A stretch of 18,316 bases of DNA from JAUVXJ01 sp034430275 (GCA_034430275.1 DAOUEW010000231.1:1-18316), one strand, 5' to 3'; counted from the stretch's first letter, positions 7,685 through 16,439 are shown. Numbers and translations: made by a program. The notes: a model not told the origin generated them from the sequence alone.

Positions 7685-9526
7685 CTAGACCGTCTCGCAC
7701 TCCACAGCCTCAGTCTCCACGTCCGAACGAAACTGGCTCATGTACAGATCATAATACAAGCCCTGCTTGGCCAGCAATTCGTCGTGTGTCCCCCTCTCCG
7801 CGATGCGCCCCTGCTCAATGAAGATCACCTGGTCTGCGTCTCGAATCGTGCTCAGCCGGTGGGCGATCACAAAACTCGTCCGGCCGCGCAGCAGTTCCCC
7901 CAGCGCGTTCTGGATCAGCAGCTCGGTCCGTGTATCCACGCTGGAGGTCGCCTCGTCCAGAATCAGGATTCGCGGCCCGGCCAGCACTGCCCGCGCAATG
8001 GAGATCAACTGTCTCTGACCCTGGCTCAGATTGCTGCCCTGTTCGGTGAGTTCCGTCTGATAGCCGTCCGGCATCCGCGTGATGAAGTCGTGCGCGTTGG
8101 CGGTCTTGGCCGCCTCGATCACCTCTTCGTCGGTGGCCTCCAGCCTGCCATAGCGGATGTTGTCCATCACACTCCCGGCGAAGAGAAAGGTGTCTTGCAG
8201 AACGACGCCCATCTGACCGCGCAGACTGGCGTGTGTGACCTGACGCACGTCATGCCCGTCGATCGTCACCCGGCCACCACACACGTCGTAGAGCCGCCCG
8301 ATGAGGTTGACGACCGTGGTCTTTCCCGTCCCCGTGGGACCCACCAAGGCCACCGTTTGGCCCGGCTCCGCCACCAGGCTCACGTCCTCCAGCACAGGTT
8401 CGCCGGGCTTGTACTCGAAGCACACGTCCTCAAAGGCGATGCGTCCCTCCACGGTAGGCAGTTCGATAGCATCCGCTGCGTCCGCGACCGTGGGTGGTGT
8501 GTCCAGTATCTCGAAGATACGTTCCGCACCAGCGATGGCCGATTGCAGGTTGGCCCAGATCATGGAGATGGCCCGCACCGGCTCGAAGAAGCGGCGTACG
8601 TACTGCACGAAGGCTACGATGATCCCCACCGTGGCCAGACCGTTGAGGGCCAGATAGCCTCCGTATCCCACCACTATGCCCACGCCGACCACCGCCAGCA
8701 CGTCCAGTACCGGTCCAAAGGCCGCCGTGATCGTCTCGGCCGTCACGTTGGCATCGCGGTTGGCTGCGCTGACCTGCCGGAAAGCCTCCACGTTCGCCCG
8801 CTCCCTGCTGAACGCCTGTGCGACCTTGACTCCGGCGATGTTCTCCTCCAGTTCCGCACTCACCCCACCGATGGTCTTGCGCGTCTCGCGGAAGGCCCGT
8901 CGAGCCCGACCGGCGAAGAAGACGGTGCTGAAGATCATTACCGGGAGGATGCTGAAGCTGACCAGCGCCAACCGCCAGTTGAGCACCAGCATAGCTATCA
9001 GTATGCCCACCAGCGTGAAGGCGCTGCTCACCATCCGGGTGAGGCCCATGCTCAACACCTGGTTGATCACGTCGGTATCGTTGGTCAGGCGCGACATCAA
9101 GTCGCCAGCCTCGTGATCGTCGAAGAAGCTCAGCGACAAGTCCAGGATCTTGGCGAATATCTGCCGTCGCAGCTCGTAGAGCACGTTCTGCCCCACGGAG
9201 ACCATCAAGTAGAAGCTCGCCAGGTTCGCCGCCCAGCCGCCTGCGTAAGCGCCGAGCAAGAGCAACATGGATCGGTTCAAGCCTATCCAGGCCGTCCCAG
9301 CTTCCAACTCTCCACCGAAGAAGCGCCAAAGCAGATCCACAGCCTCGCCGATCAGCCCTGGCGCAGCAACAGTGAGCACCGTGTTGACGAGGACCAGCGA
9401 CCCAACAACGAGGAGGCGCCCACTGTACGGACGCAGATACCCGATCAGCCGCAGCAGCGTCTGCCGGAAGTCGCCGGCCTTCTCCACGTCTCGTCTCAAA
9501 GCGCGCCCCGGACCACCGTGGAACAT
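7685..9526 (-). CDS. ABC exporter half-transporter, catalytic subunit (TM288-like)
   Basis: A 613-residue protein with a six-helix exporter membrane domain (about 25-330) fused to an ATPase domain. Walker A is GPTGTGKTT at 396-404, the Q-loop glutamine is Q444, Walker B is LILDE with catalytic E525, the D-loop is SSVD and the switch histidine is H556. The signature motif is LSQGQ (500-504) instead of LSGGQ. That is the expected pattern for the partner whose Walker motifs are competent but whose signature faces the degenerate site of a heterodimer. The ATG shares one base with the upstream stop (TGATG) and has GGGAGGTGA before it, so it is translationally coupled to the other half. It probably exports drugs, lipids or peptides. 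Confidence 0.93.
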   Translation of the reverse strand: MFHGGPGRALRRDVEKAGDFRQTLLRLIGYLRPYSGRLLVVGSLVLVNTVLTVAAPGLIGEAVDLLWRFFGGELEAGTAWIGLNRSMLLLLGAYAGGWAANLASFYLMVSVGQNVLYELRRQIFAKILDLSLSFFDDHEAGDLMSRLTNDTDVINQVLSMGLTRMVSSAFTLVGILIAMLVLNWRLALVSFSILPVMIFSTVFFAGRARRAFRETRKTIGGVSAELEENIAGVKVAQAFSRERANVEAFRQVSAANRDANVTAETITAAFGPVLDVLAVVGVGIVVGYGGYLALNGLATVGIIVAFVQYVRRFFEPVRAISMIWANLQSAIAGAERIFEILDTPPTVADAADAIELPTVEGRIAFEDVCFEYKPGEPVLEDVSLVAEPGQTVALVGPTGTGKTTVVNLIGRLYDVCGGRVTIDGHDVRQVTHASLRGQMGVVLQDTFLFAGSVMDNIRYGRLEATDEEVIEAAKTANAHDFITRMPDGYQTELTEQGSNLSQGQRQLISIARAVLAGPRILILDEATSSVDTRTELLIQNALGELLRGRTSFVIAHRLSTIRDADQVIFIEQGRIAERGTHDELLAKQGLYYDLYMSQFRSDVETEAVECETV

Positions 9527-11385
9527 CAGCTCACCTCCCTCTCAGGCTCCAGCTTCGGGGCCAAGGTTGTAGTGGTTCGCAGTTCCTGGTCGCCCTGGAG
9601 TTGGGAGCAATAGATCTCGTTGTAGATGGGACTATCGTGCAGCAACTGTTCGTGGTTGCCCTGGGCAACGACGCGCCCGCGGTCGAGCACCACGACCAGG
9701 TCGGCATGTTGGACCGTGCTGATCCGCTGGGCGATGACGAAGCTGGTTCGACCGTGCCGTAGGCGCTCCAGGGCTTGCTGGATGCGTAGCTCCGTGTCCA
9801 GGTCCACACTGCTGGTACTGTCGTCCAGGATCAGGATACGGGGATCGACGAGCAACGCGCGGGCGATGGCGATCCGCTGCTTCTGCCCACCAGACAATGT
9901 GACCCCGCGCTCGCCCACGGCTGTCCCGTACCCGTCCGGAAAACTCATGATGAAGTCGTGCGCCTCCGCTGCCCGGGCCGCGCGGACGATCTCCTCATCG
10001 GAGGCCTCCGGCCGGCCATAGGCGATGTTCTCCCGGATGGTCCCCCCGAAAAGGATCGTCTCCTGGAGCACGATGCCGATCTGACGACGCAGCGACTCCA
10101 GGGTCACCTCGCGCACATCGTAGCCGTCCACCGTCAGCCGTCCCGAACTGACGTCGTAGAAACGAGGGATGAGGTTGATGATCGTACTCTTCCCCGAACC
10201 CGTGGCTCCAAACAGGGCCACGGTTTGGCCCGGCTCTGCCACAAAGCTCACCCTGTCCAACACCGGCACCTGGTCTCGGAAGTAGCGGAAGGTGACATCC
10301 TCCAGAGCGACCCGGCCCTCGATAGGCGGCAGTTCATTCGCTCCCGGCCTGTTGGAGACCTCAATCTCCGCGTCCAGGATCTCGAAGATCCGCTGAGACC
10401 CAGCGCCAGCCTGTGACACAGCCATGACGATCATGCCCAGCATGATCATGGGGAACATGGCCATCATCACGTAGCTCTGAAAGGCCACCAGCTCACCGAC
10501 TGTGAGGTGGCCCCCCAGCACCTGATACCCTCCCCCCCAGACCACGGCCAGTGTTCCTACGTTGGCCAGAGTGAAGATCAAGGGAATCACGTAGGCGAAC
10601 ATCCTGCCCACGCGCACACCGGCATCCCTCATGTCCAGGTTGGCCTGGCCGAAGCGCTCCCTCTCCCAAGGCTCCCGGGCAAAGGCCTTCATCACTCTCA
10701 CACCTGCCAGGTTCTCCTGCAATACGGTATTGAGACGGCCCAGCCGTTGTTGAACATTGGTGAACAAAGGCCGCCCCCTCCCCGCAAAGAAAGCGAAGAC
10801 ACCCAACACCGAGAGCATGACGGGGAGCGTGATCAGTGTCAACTGCCAGTTGGTCCTGACCAGGAGGATCAAGCTACCCCCCATCATCAGTACGGCACTG
10901 CACAGTTGCAGCAGACCAGTGCCAATGAACATCCGCACCAGCTCTACGTCACTCGTGGCTCGGGTGAGCAGTTGTCCGGTCTGCGCTCGGTCGTGGTAGC
11001 TGAAGGAAAGCTTCTGGATGTGGGTGTACAGTATGTTGCGCAGATCGTACGCCACACCCTGCGAGGCCCTGGCCGCCAGATAGCCCTGCGTGTAGGTAAA
11101 GACAGCCGACACGAGGGCCGCAACTACGATCCCCAGGGCACCCCCAATGACGACGGCCATCGACCGGCCAGCGATTCCCTGATCGATGACGGCCTGAGTC
11201 AAGCGGGGAATAACCAGGCTCCCTGCCGTGCTGAGCACGAGACAGATCAGGGCCGCGCCTGCCTCCCTCTTGTACCCGAGGAGGAAACGTAGCGCCCGGA
11301 ATAGCGGCGTCCCCAGCCGACTCCGCGCAGGTCGTTCCGCGCCTATAGTCTGTGCATTGTGTCCGTGTCTTCTCAAGACCCTCAC
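9526..11385 (-). CDS. ABC exporter half-transporter with degenerate ATPase site (TM287-like)
   Basis: A 619-residue membrane/ATPase fusion. Walker A GATGSGKST (393-401), Q441 and a canonical signature LSGGQ (497-501) are present. Walker B ends in LDD, so the catalytic glutamate is replaced by Asp522, and the switch histidine is replaced by Gln553 (IAQR). These two changes define the non-hydrolysing site of heterodimeric exporters such as TM287/288 and BmrCD. The canonical signature here completes the active site of the partner encoded next. The start is GTG at 11385, overlapping the stop of the MarR gene by 4 nt (GTGA), which implies coupled translation. A TTG three codons later is a possible alternative start. 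Confidence 0.92.
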   Translation of the reverse strand: MRVLRRHGHNAQTIGAERPARSRLGTPLFRALRFLLGYKREAGAALICLVLSTAGSLVIPRLTQAVIDQGIAGRSMAVVIGGALGIVVAALVSAVFTYTQGYLAARASQGVAYDLRNILYTHIQKLSFSYHDRAQTGQLLTRATSDVELVRMFIGTGLLQLCSAVLMMGGSLILLVRTNWQLTLITLPVMLSVLGVFAFFAGRGRPLFTNVQQRLGRLNTVLQENLAGVRVMKAFAREPWERERFGQANLDMRDAGVRVGRMFAYVIPLIFTLANVGTLAVVWGGGYQVLGGHLTVGELVAFQSYVMMAMFPMIMLGMIVMAVSQAGAGSQRIFEILDAEIEVSNRPGANELPPIEGRVALEDVTFRYFRDQVPVLDRVSFVAEPGQTVALFGATGSGKSTIINLIPRFYDVSSGRLTVDGYDVREVTLESLRRQIGIVLQETILFGGTIRENIAYGRPEASDEEIVRAARAAEAHDFIMSFPDGYGTAVGERGVTLSGGQKQRIAIARALLVDPRILILDDSTSSVDLDTELRIQQALERLRHGRTSFVIAQRISTVQHADLVVVLDRGRVVAQGNHEQLLHDSPIYNEIYCSQLQGDQELRTTTTLAPKLEPEREVS

Positions 11386-11924
11386 TCCACTTTCTCGTTT
11401 CTGGTCGGAGGACAGAGGTCACCCTGCCCCACCGGCCCGTTCTGATCCTGCTCACCGGGGTCTGCTGGCCGCGCCGGCCGTTGTGAGCACTCGGCGGTCC
11501 GGGAGAAACACCCGTCTAGGATTTCCAGGCCCGACAATAGCAGCTCGCACTCATCGGGTGACAGCGAGCCCAGCAGCTCGCCCACTCTTCCCGCCACCGA
11601 ATACGTAGTCTTGTCCAGGATGGCTTGCCCATCAGGCGTCAGTTCCACCACCACCATCCGGCGGTCCTCAGCGGCCCTTGACCGGCTGACCCACCCTCGT
11701 TCCACCAGGGTGTTGATGGAATTCGACATCGTGGGCAGGCTCACTGCGAGCTTCTCGGCCAACTCGGTCAGGTTGTGTGGTCCCTCCGCCAGGGAGACCA
11801 GGAGTACGCAGTGCACAGGGGTGGGAAGATACCCGGTGCTGCGGAACTCCAGCGCCAGCGTCCGCATCACCCGTGGTATGACTTCCACAACACACCGCGC
11901 AGCAGACTCCCTCCCTGTCGCCAT
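11382..11924 (-). CDS. MarR-family transcriptional regulator of the ABC exporter
   Basis: A 180-residue winged-helix protein. NLTELAEKLAVSLPTMSNSI at about 51-70 is the helix-turn-helix; it is followed by LVERGWVSRSRAAEDRRMVVVELT at about 73-96, with the DRR wing motif typical of MarR. After the dimerisation helix there is a polar tail (about 145-180) rich in Pro, Gly, Asp and Gln that is not part of the core domain. It is the first gene of a MarR-ABC-ABC unit, the usual layout of a regulator that represses its own exporter operon until a ligand binds. The ATG at 11924 has AGGGGGG nine bases upstream. Confidence 0.9.
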   Translation of the reverse strand: MATGRESAARCVVEVIPRVMRTLALEFRSTGYLPTPVHCVLLVSLAEGPHNLTELAEKLAVSLPTMSNSINTLVERGWVSRSRAAEDRRMVVVELTPDGQAILDKTTYSVAGRVGELLGSLSPDECELLLSGLEILDGCFSRTAECSQRPARPADPGEQDQNGPVGQGDLCPPTRNEKVE

Positions 11925-11937
11925 AGCGGTTAGCCCC

Positions 11938-11963
11938 CCTAATATTTCGGTGTCCTAATTATA
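11938..11963 (-). promoter_or_regulatory. Candidate MarR operator overlapping the -10 box
   Basis: ATTAGG occurs twice on the minus strand (11959-11954 and 11943-11938), 16 bases apart. One copy overlaps the -10 box and the other abuts the ribosome-binding site. The AT-rich block is also bounded by TAAT and ATTA. A regulator bound here would block both RNA polymerase and the leader. The repeats are short and the match to MarR sites is loose. Confidence 0.35.
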
Positions 11964-11986
11964 ACGGGCAGCGTAGTCGATGTCAA
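11958..11986 (-). promoter_or_regulatory. Perfect-consensus sigma-70 promoter for the MarR-ABC operon
   Basis: Minus strand: TTGACA at 11986-11981, a spacer of exactly 17 bases, then TATAAT at 11963-11958. All twelve hexamer positions match consensus. Transcription would start near 11951, giving a leader of about 27 bases before the MarR ATG. Such a strong promoter fits an operon normally held off by a repressor. Confidence 0.85.
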
Positions 11987-12144
11987 ACGCCCCGTCCTTC
12001 GCTCGACAACCAGTCCGCCCATCTGCGTGGCCTGGAGTATGGGATCACGGTCCAGGGGACAGCCAGGAGTGCGAGGCACCTTGGGGCACAGACCTATCCT
12101 CGAGCCGGAGCGGGCAAAGGTGTCAGCTTCTCACCGCATGGTGT

Positions 12145-13323
12145 CTATCCCGCATCAGCAGGAAGCTCGACGGTGAAAGTCGTACCCTGGCCAAGCGCGC
12201 TCTCTACCTCGACTTCTCCACCGTGAGCGTGAACCAGTTGCCGCACGATAGCCAGCCCCAGGCCACTGCCTGCGCCGGAGGTGTGGGAGCGAGATCTGTC
12301 GCCCTTCCAGAATCGGTCGAACACCGCAGGCAGGTCCTCGGGGGCAATGCCCTCGCCGGTGTCCTCGACGGTGATGCGGACCCCGCCGGCCATGGGTTCT
12401 GCGCCGAGTACTACAGTCCCCCCGGCATGGGTGTGCCGCAGCGCGTTCACCACCAGGTTCCCCAGCACCTGATCCATCCGCCCGGCATCCGCACTGATGG
12501 TCATGGACTCCGGCTCGCCCTCCACTCGCACGAGCAGGCCGATGCCCGCGGCCTCCGCCTGACTGCTGAAGCTGGTCTGAACGTCCAGCAGCAGCTCACC
12601 CACGTCCACCTGTTCTCTGATCAGGGCCAGTTGCCCGGATTCCGCCAGAGAGAGGGTCCCCAGGTCCTCCACCAGCCGCGCCAAGAGACGCGTCTCGTCC
12701 AAGGTCGCGCTGATGTGCTCCTCCGTCGGCTCATACACCTCGTCGAGGATACCCTCCAGGTTACCCTGGATGATCTGGAGCGGCGTGCGGAGCTCGTGAG
12801 CCACGTCCGCAGTGAGATTGCGGCGCTGGCGGTCCGCGCTCTCTAGCTCCTCCAGCATGTGATTGAAGACCGCCGCCAGTCGATAAAAGTCTCCATGCCC
12901 CTCCGCAGGAACTCGCACGCTCAGATCGCCGTTGGCGACCGCTTCTGCGGCGCTCACGACGCTGGCCAGAGGCCTGGCGATGCCAGAGAAGGCCCGTACT
13001 GCCAAGGCTATCGCCAGCACTGGCAGCGCCACGGACAGGCTGCACCCGGCGATCCAGACCATCACGGCCATCTGCGCGTCGCCCGCGAACAGCCGGGTGA
13101 AGACAAAGGCCAGCGCCGCCATCCCACCAGTGGCCAGCAAGGCCACCAGACCGAAGACCCCGGCGAACTGGAAGAAGAGGCATCCCCCTCGTTTCCGGTG
13201 CGACGGCCGACCCCAGTCTCCAAAACCGTGCTGGCCTTCGTGTTCCCAGCCCAGCCATGGGGGAGGTCGATGGGGCCGGTGATGCCTCCAGTACCGGTCG
13301 TGCTTCACTTCAGGGCTAGACCT
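12145..13323 (-). CDS. Sensor histidine kinase, intramembrane-sensing type, His/Trp-rich N-terminus
   Basis: A 392-residue HisKA kinase. In order: a His/Trp-rich cytoplasmic N-terminus at about 8-35 (RYWRHHRPHRPPPWLGWEHE); two membrane helices at about 52-79 and 85-110 with only about six residues between them; a HAMP linker; the phospho-acceptor His176 in DVAHELRTP; the N box NLVVNALRH; and the G boxes DTGEGIAPEDLPAVFDRFWKG and GSGLGLAI. The lack of an extracytoplasmic domain suggests it senses within the membrane or through a partner protein. The ATG at 13323 overlaps the end of the response regulator gene by 8 nt; GTG at 13308 is an alternative. Neither has a clear ribosome-binding site, so coupling to the regulator is likely. 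Confidence 0.92.
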   Translation of the reverse strand, partial: RSSPEVKHDRYWRHHRPHRPPPWLGWEHEGQHGFGDWGRPSHRKRGGCLFFQFAGVFGLVALLATGGMAALAFVFTRLFAGDAQMAVMVWIAGCSLSVALPVLAIALAVRAFSGIARPLASVVSAAEAVANGDLSVRVPAEGHGDFYRLAAVFNHMLEELESADRQRRNLTADVAHELRTPLQIIQGNLEGILDEVYEPTEEHISATLDETRLLARLVEDLGTLSLAESGQLALIREQVDVGELLLDVQTSFSSQAEAAGIGLLVRVEGEPESMTISADAGRMDQVLGNLVVNALRHTHAGGTVVLGAEPMAGGVRITVEDTGEGIAPEDLPAVFDRFWKGDRSRSHTSGAGSGLGLAIVRQLVHAHGGEVEVESALGQGTTFTVELPADAG

Positions 13324-14002
13324 CATCGGTGAACTTGTAGCCCACGCCGTAGACGGTGAGGACGTAGCGTGGCTCTGCGGGATCCGGCTCCAGCTTACGG
13401 CGTAGATTCTTGACGTGTGCGTCCACGCTGCGGTCAAAGCCGTCGTAGACCACGCCGTGTAGCCGGTCCAGCAACTGGGCTCGGGTGAAGGTCTGACCCG
13501 GGTGTTGGGCTAGCGTTGCCAGCACGTTAAACTCAGTGCGCGTGAGCCGGATGGTCTCACCGGCCAGCGTCACTCGGTGACCCTCCAGATCGATCTCCAG
13601 GTCACCCGCGCGGATGATGCCGGGCTGGTGAACCCCGCCGTGCACACGGCGCAGCACCGCTCGCACCCTGGCCACCAGCTCCCGGGGCGAGAACGGCTTG
13701 GTGATATAGTCGTCGGCGCCTAGCTCGAGCCCGATGAGGCGGTCGGTCTCCTCCACACGGGCCGTGAGCATAATCACGGGCACGTCGGATTCCCTCCGTA
13801 GCGCGCGGCAAACGTCCAGACCGTCCATCTCGGGCAGATTGAGGTCCAAGACGACGAGGTCCGGTCGCTCGCTCCGGGCGCGGACCAGTGCTGTCTTCCC
13901 ATCGCCGGCCTCGATGACCCTGAAACCGCCGCGCTCCAGATAGTCCCGCGCTTGTTTGACGATCTTTGGTTCGTCGTCAACAACCAGTATGGTCTCGTTC
14001 AC
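13316..14002 (-). CDS. OmpR/PhoB-type response regulator
   Basis: A 228-residue protein. The receiver domain has the acidic pair D9-D10, the phospho-acceptor D53 (VVLDLNLPEMDG), T80 and K102 (ITKPFSP). The C-terminal winged helix spans about 128-225, with LTRTEFNVLATLAQHPGQ, then RSVDAHVKNLRRKLE, then YGVGYKF. The start is GTG at 14002, preceded by GAGGA seven bases upstream. It is the partner of the overlapping kinase gene and should activate or repress nearby genes on phosphorylation. Confidence 0.95.
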   Translation of the reverse strand: MNETILVVDDEPKIVKQARDYLERGGFRVIEAGDGKTALVRARSERPDLVVLDLNLPEMDGLDVCRALRRESDVPVIMLTARVEETDRLIGLELGADDYITKPFSPRELVARVRAVLRRVHGGVHQPGIIRAGDLEIDLEGHRVTLAGETIRLTRTEFNVLATLAQHPGQTFTRAQLLDRLHGVVYDGFDRSVDAHVKNLRRKLEPDPAEPRYVLTVYGVGYKFTDEV

Positions 14003-14023
14003 TTCTCGTCCTCGCCACCCGTG

Positions 14024-14052
14024 TTTGTATCACGTACCTTGCGCACGGGCAA
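14024..14052 (-). promoter_or_regulatory. Possible promoter for the two-component pair
   Basis: Minus strand TTGCCC (14052-14047), 17 bases, TACAAA (14029-14024), about 22 bases before the response regulator start. Each hexamer matches consensus at four of six positions. It may be an internal promoter, since the 95-bp gap is the second largest inside this gene string. Confidence 0.25.
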
Positions 14053-14097
14053 ATGGAGTCCCACAACAGCAGGCAACTGGTCAAAGCGAGTCACCAG

Positions 14098-14325
14098 CTA
14101 GCGAGCCAGCGGCCGCCGCTGGCCCTGGGGTGTGGCCCTCACGAGCAGCACCGTCCCACTGACCTCCCACCGCACTTCCCAGCGGCCGAATGAGCAAAGG
14201 TGATCCAGCAGCTCGTTCTCTCCACCAGCGTTCAAGGCCACGTACTGCACGCCGTGCTCGTCCAGCAGCTTCGCCCAACGGACTGGAGAGGAGGCTCCTG
14301 GCTCGGAAGACATATCTCTCAACAC
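14098..14325 (-). CDS. Small conserved-looking protein of unknown function (75 aa)
   Basis: GTG start at 14325 with GGAGGATAG directly upstream, 30 bases after the CPBP-like gene stop. The product is soluble, with a helix-like LLDEHGVQYVALN segment, then LLDHLCSFGRWEVRWE and TVLLVRA. The alternation of charged and hydrophobic residues and the strong ribosome-binding site support coding. I do not recognise a family; the ending resembles a small alpha/beta domain finishing in two strands. Confidence 0.65.
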   Translation of the reverse strand: MLRDMSSEPGASSPVRWAKLLDEHGVQYVALNAGGENELLDHLCSFGRWEVRWEVSGTVLLVRATPQGQRRPLAR

Positions 14326-14355
14326 ACCTATCCTCCGCCATCGGGTCGTAGTAGG

Positions 14356-15159
14356 TCAGGACGCCTGCCGGTCGATCTGGACCAGCAGCCACCAGCCTTC
14401 CCGATAGAGCCGCGTCTTGTGGCGCAACTCGTAGACCACCACGTAGGCCAGAAGGCCCGCTATGAGTACAACCGTGACCACGAGCAGCTCGTCTACTTGA
14501 TTGAACAGAGTCCCGTTCACGGCCAGACCGATGCTGCCCCCAACGTTGTGGGCCAGAGCCACCAGGATCAGATTCTCGGTCCACAGATAGAGGAGCAGGC
14601 TAGCCATGAATGACACGAACAGCAGAACCTGGAGACGCACCGTCACGCCCGCCGGGAAGTAGTAGAACGCAGCCAGATGGTACAGAGCGAAGAGCGCGGC
14701 CGTCACCACCAATCCCCAAACCAGTCCGAAGTTCCTCCGCACCACTGGGAGGAGCAGCACGGCGAACATGGGGTAGTAGGAGACGTGAAACATCATCGTG
14801 GAGACGAAGTGGACGAGGAAGTCGCCGGTTCCTATGCCCATGGTCAGGAGTTGAGCCACAGAGCGTTCCTGCGTTAGACATAGATAGAGGATCACTACGC
14901 CGACCCCAGCCAGCCAGTTCTTGCGCCGTGGCCAGAAGGAGAACTCCAGATCCCACCGCCGAGCCAGCCACAAGGGCAGGGCGATGGCGAAAACGGGTAT
15001 GGCTACGAAGCCCATGATCATCCCGGCGATGGGCTCCATGGTCTCCAGGGTGCCGTCTCGCTCCCCGACGTAGTTCACGACATTGGCACACAGTATGAGC
15101 AGCGTGAAGATCGCGTAGACCAGCAAGACGACGACAAGTTGGCGACGTCTATCACTCAT
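14356..15159 (-). CDS. CPBP-like intramembrane protein, probably without the protease active site
   Basis: A 267-residue protein with about seven to eight hydrophobic segments. FALYH161 in the sixth segment matches motif 2 (FxxxH) of CPBP/Abi intramembrane proteases. A following ALAHN (H204, N205) resembles motif 3. Motif 1, the EExxxR glutamate pair, is not present: the matching helix reads FHVSYYPMFAVLLLP. The protein may therefore be a non-catalytic member. CPBP proteins process membrane substrates or confer bacteriocin immunity. The ATG at 15159 has AGGAGG seven bases upstream; the GTG at 15177 would lie in front of that site and is unlikely. Confidence 0.65.
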   Translation of the reverse strand: MSDRRRQLVVVLLVYAIFTLLILCANVVNYVGERDGTLETMEPIAGMIMGFVAIPVFAIALPLWLARRWDLEFSFWPRRKNWLAGVGVVILYLCLTQERSVAQLLTMGIGTGDFLVHFVSTMMFHVSYYPMFAVLLLPVVRRNFGLVWGLVVTAALFALYHLAAFYYFPAGVTVRLQVLLFVSFMASLLLYLWTENLILVALAHNVGGSIGLAVNGTLFNQVDELLVVTVVLIAGLLAYVVVYELRHKTRLYREGWWLLVQIDRQAS

Positions 15160-15228
15160 CACAGCACCTCCTGACACACCGTTGAGTCATCTGCTTTCAG
15201 CACTGGCCGCGCAGCATCGAGCCTCGAC

Positions 15229-15738
15229 CTACTGCACGAGCTTCTGGTACCGGCTGACCTGTCCCGCGGTCTTCGTGGGCCGGAACAGCTTGGTGGGAGG
15301 CTGTAGCCTGCCCTCTATGGACAGCGTCCCTCCTGGTCTGAGGAGCCGGTGCACCTCGGCCATGATCCGGTCCGCCCCGCCTATGGCGCGACCCAGGCCG
15401 AACACGAAGATGAGATCGAAGCTCTCGTCCGGCAGTCCTGTCTGGCCAGCATCCGCGCGGATGGTGCCAACGTTGGTCACACCTTCCCTCTCCACCTTCT
15501 GCCGCACCCTCTCCAGGGCCAGAGGGTTGACGTCCAGCGCACGGACGCTGCCCTCCTCGCCCACTATTCTGGCAGCGGGAACGGTGAAGAAGCCAGGACC
15601 ACAGCCGACCTCGAGCACCTCCTGACCTGGCTCCAGACCCGCGGCCCTCAAGACCTTGTACGGATCTCTGAACACCCTGTACAGGTCCTCGTGCACCAGG
15701 GACATCATCCTGAAATGGACTCTCTCAGCAACAGTCAT
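15229..15738 (-). CDS. Class I SAM-dependent methyltransferase (short)
   Basis: A 169-residue methyltransferase. VLEVGCGPGFFT at 41-52 is the SAM-binding motif I, ALDVNPLAL at 67-75 provides the acidic residue after strand 2, and FDLIFVFGLGRAI at 107-119 is motif IV. LLRPGGTLSIEG at 132-143 is the typical strand after motif IV. It is shorter than the usual 200-250 residues, missing much of the C-terminal substrate part. The start ATG overlaps the upstream gene's stop by 4 nt (ATGA) and has AAGGAGAGG before it. The substrate is unknown; its pairing with another methyltransferase is notable. Confidence 0.85.
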   Translation of the reverse strand: MTVAERVHFRMMSLVHEDLYRVFRDPYKVLRAAGLEPGQEVLEVGCGPGFFTVPAARIVGEEGSVRALDVNPLALERVRQKVEREGVTNVGTIRADAGQTGLPDESFDLIFVFGLGRAIGGADRIMAEVHRLLRPGGTLSIEGRLQPPTKLFRPTKTAGQVSRYQKLVQ

Positions 15739-16439
15739 CTTTCCTCTCCTTCTTGGTACAACGCGCGCTGGCTAGGGTGAGGTTCCTCGGCCTCTGCGAG
15801 TCTGTGCCCCTGATCCGCCGTCTTCACAGCGTGAACGAGGAACTGGATTCCTCCTTCTTGGCCCCCGATCTCGCCGAAGCCCACCCCTCTGACCAGATCG
15901 GCGGCGTCACGGAAGCTGTACTTGAACATGTGCATGTGATGAAAGCGCTCGAACAGGACCCGCTTCCATGGAGACAACCACGTCCTGTTGTAGTCTTTCA
16001 GTACCATGATTCCCCCGGGCTCGAGGACTCTGAACACCTCTGATAGGCCCTCTTGTAGGTCCTGCCACTCGTGGAATGATGACTGTGAGACCACCAGGCC
16101 AACGGAGCTCGACCTCATCGGTATCCGCTCAGCGCTTCCCAGCCTAGTTTCGAAGTTCGATAGCCCTGCTCGGCTTACATTCCTGGTGGCCACCTCGAGC
16201 ATCTCGGCCGACGGGTCCAGCCCAATCACCTTGGCCTGTGGCATCAGCTTGCACAGCTCCACGCTGAGGAGCCCCGGCCCACAACCGAGGTCCACGATGG
16301 AGTATCCTGCCTCCTTGGGCGGCAAGAGTCTGACCACCTGCCTGGCCAAAGGAGCGTAGAACAGCCTCGAGCCTACTCTCATCCATCTCCCATAGCTTTC
16401 TGCGTGATTCTTGCCCCACACCGCATTTGCTTCGCTCAT
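15735..16439 (-). CDS. Class I SAM-dependent methyltransferase (UbiE/COQ5-like)
   Basis: A 234-residue methyltransferase. IVDLGCGPGLLSVEL at 48-62 is motif I, VIGLDPSAEML at about 72-82 follows strand 2, GLVVSQSSFHEW is the motif IV region, and VLEPGGIMVLKDY is the usual next strand. The C-terminal RFHHMHMFKYSFRDAADLVR is the lid and substrate part, similar to small-molecule methyltransferases next to regulators. The start is the ATG at 16439 with AGAGGAGGGAAG in front; the upstream ATG at 16463 lacks such a site. It is translationally coupled to the shorter methyltransferase downstream. Confidence 0.88.
   Translation of the reverse strand: MSEANAVWGKNHAESYGRWMRVGSRLFYAPLARQVVRLLPPKEAGYSIVDLGCGPGLLSVELCKLMPQAKVIGLDPSAEMLEVATRNVSRAGLSNFETRLGSAERIPMRSSSVGLVVSQSSFHEWQDLQEGLSEVFRVLEPGGIMVLKDYNRTWLSPWKRVLFERFHHMHMFKYSFRDAADLVRGVGFGEIGGQEGGIQFLVHAVKTADQGHRLAEAEEPHPSQRALYQEGEER

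Noticed and set aside
7619..9613. 664-codon plus-strand open frame opposite the ABC exporter gene
   Set aside because: Product is rich in His, Gln and Arg with no recognisable domain; the minus strand has every ABC motif.
10507..11292. 261-codon plus-strand open frame opposite the other ABC half
   Set aside because: Same antisense effect, low-complexity composition.
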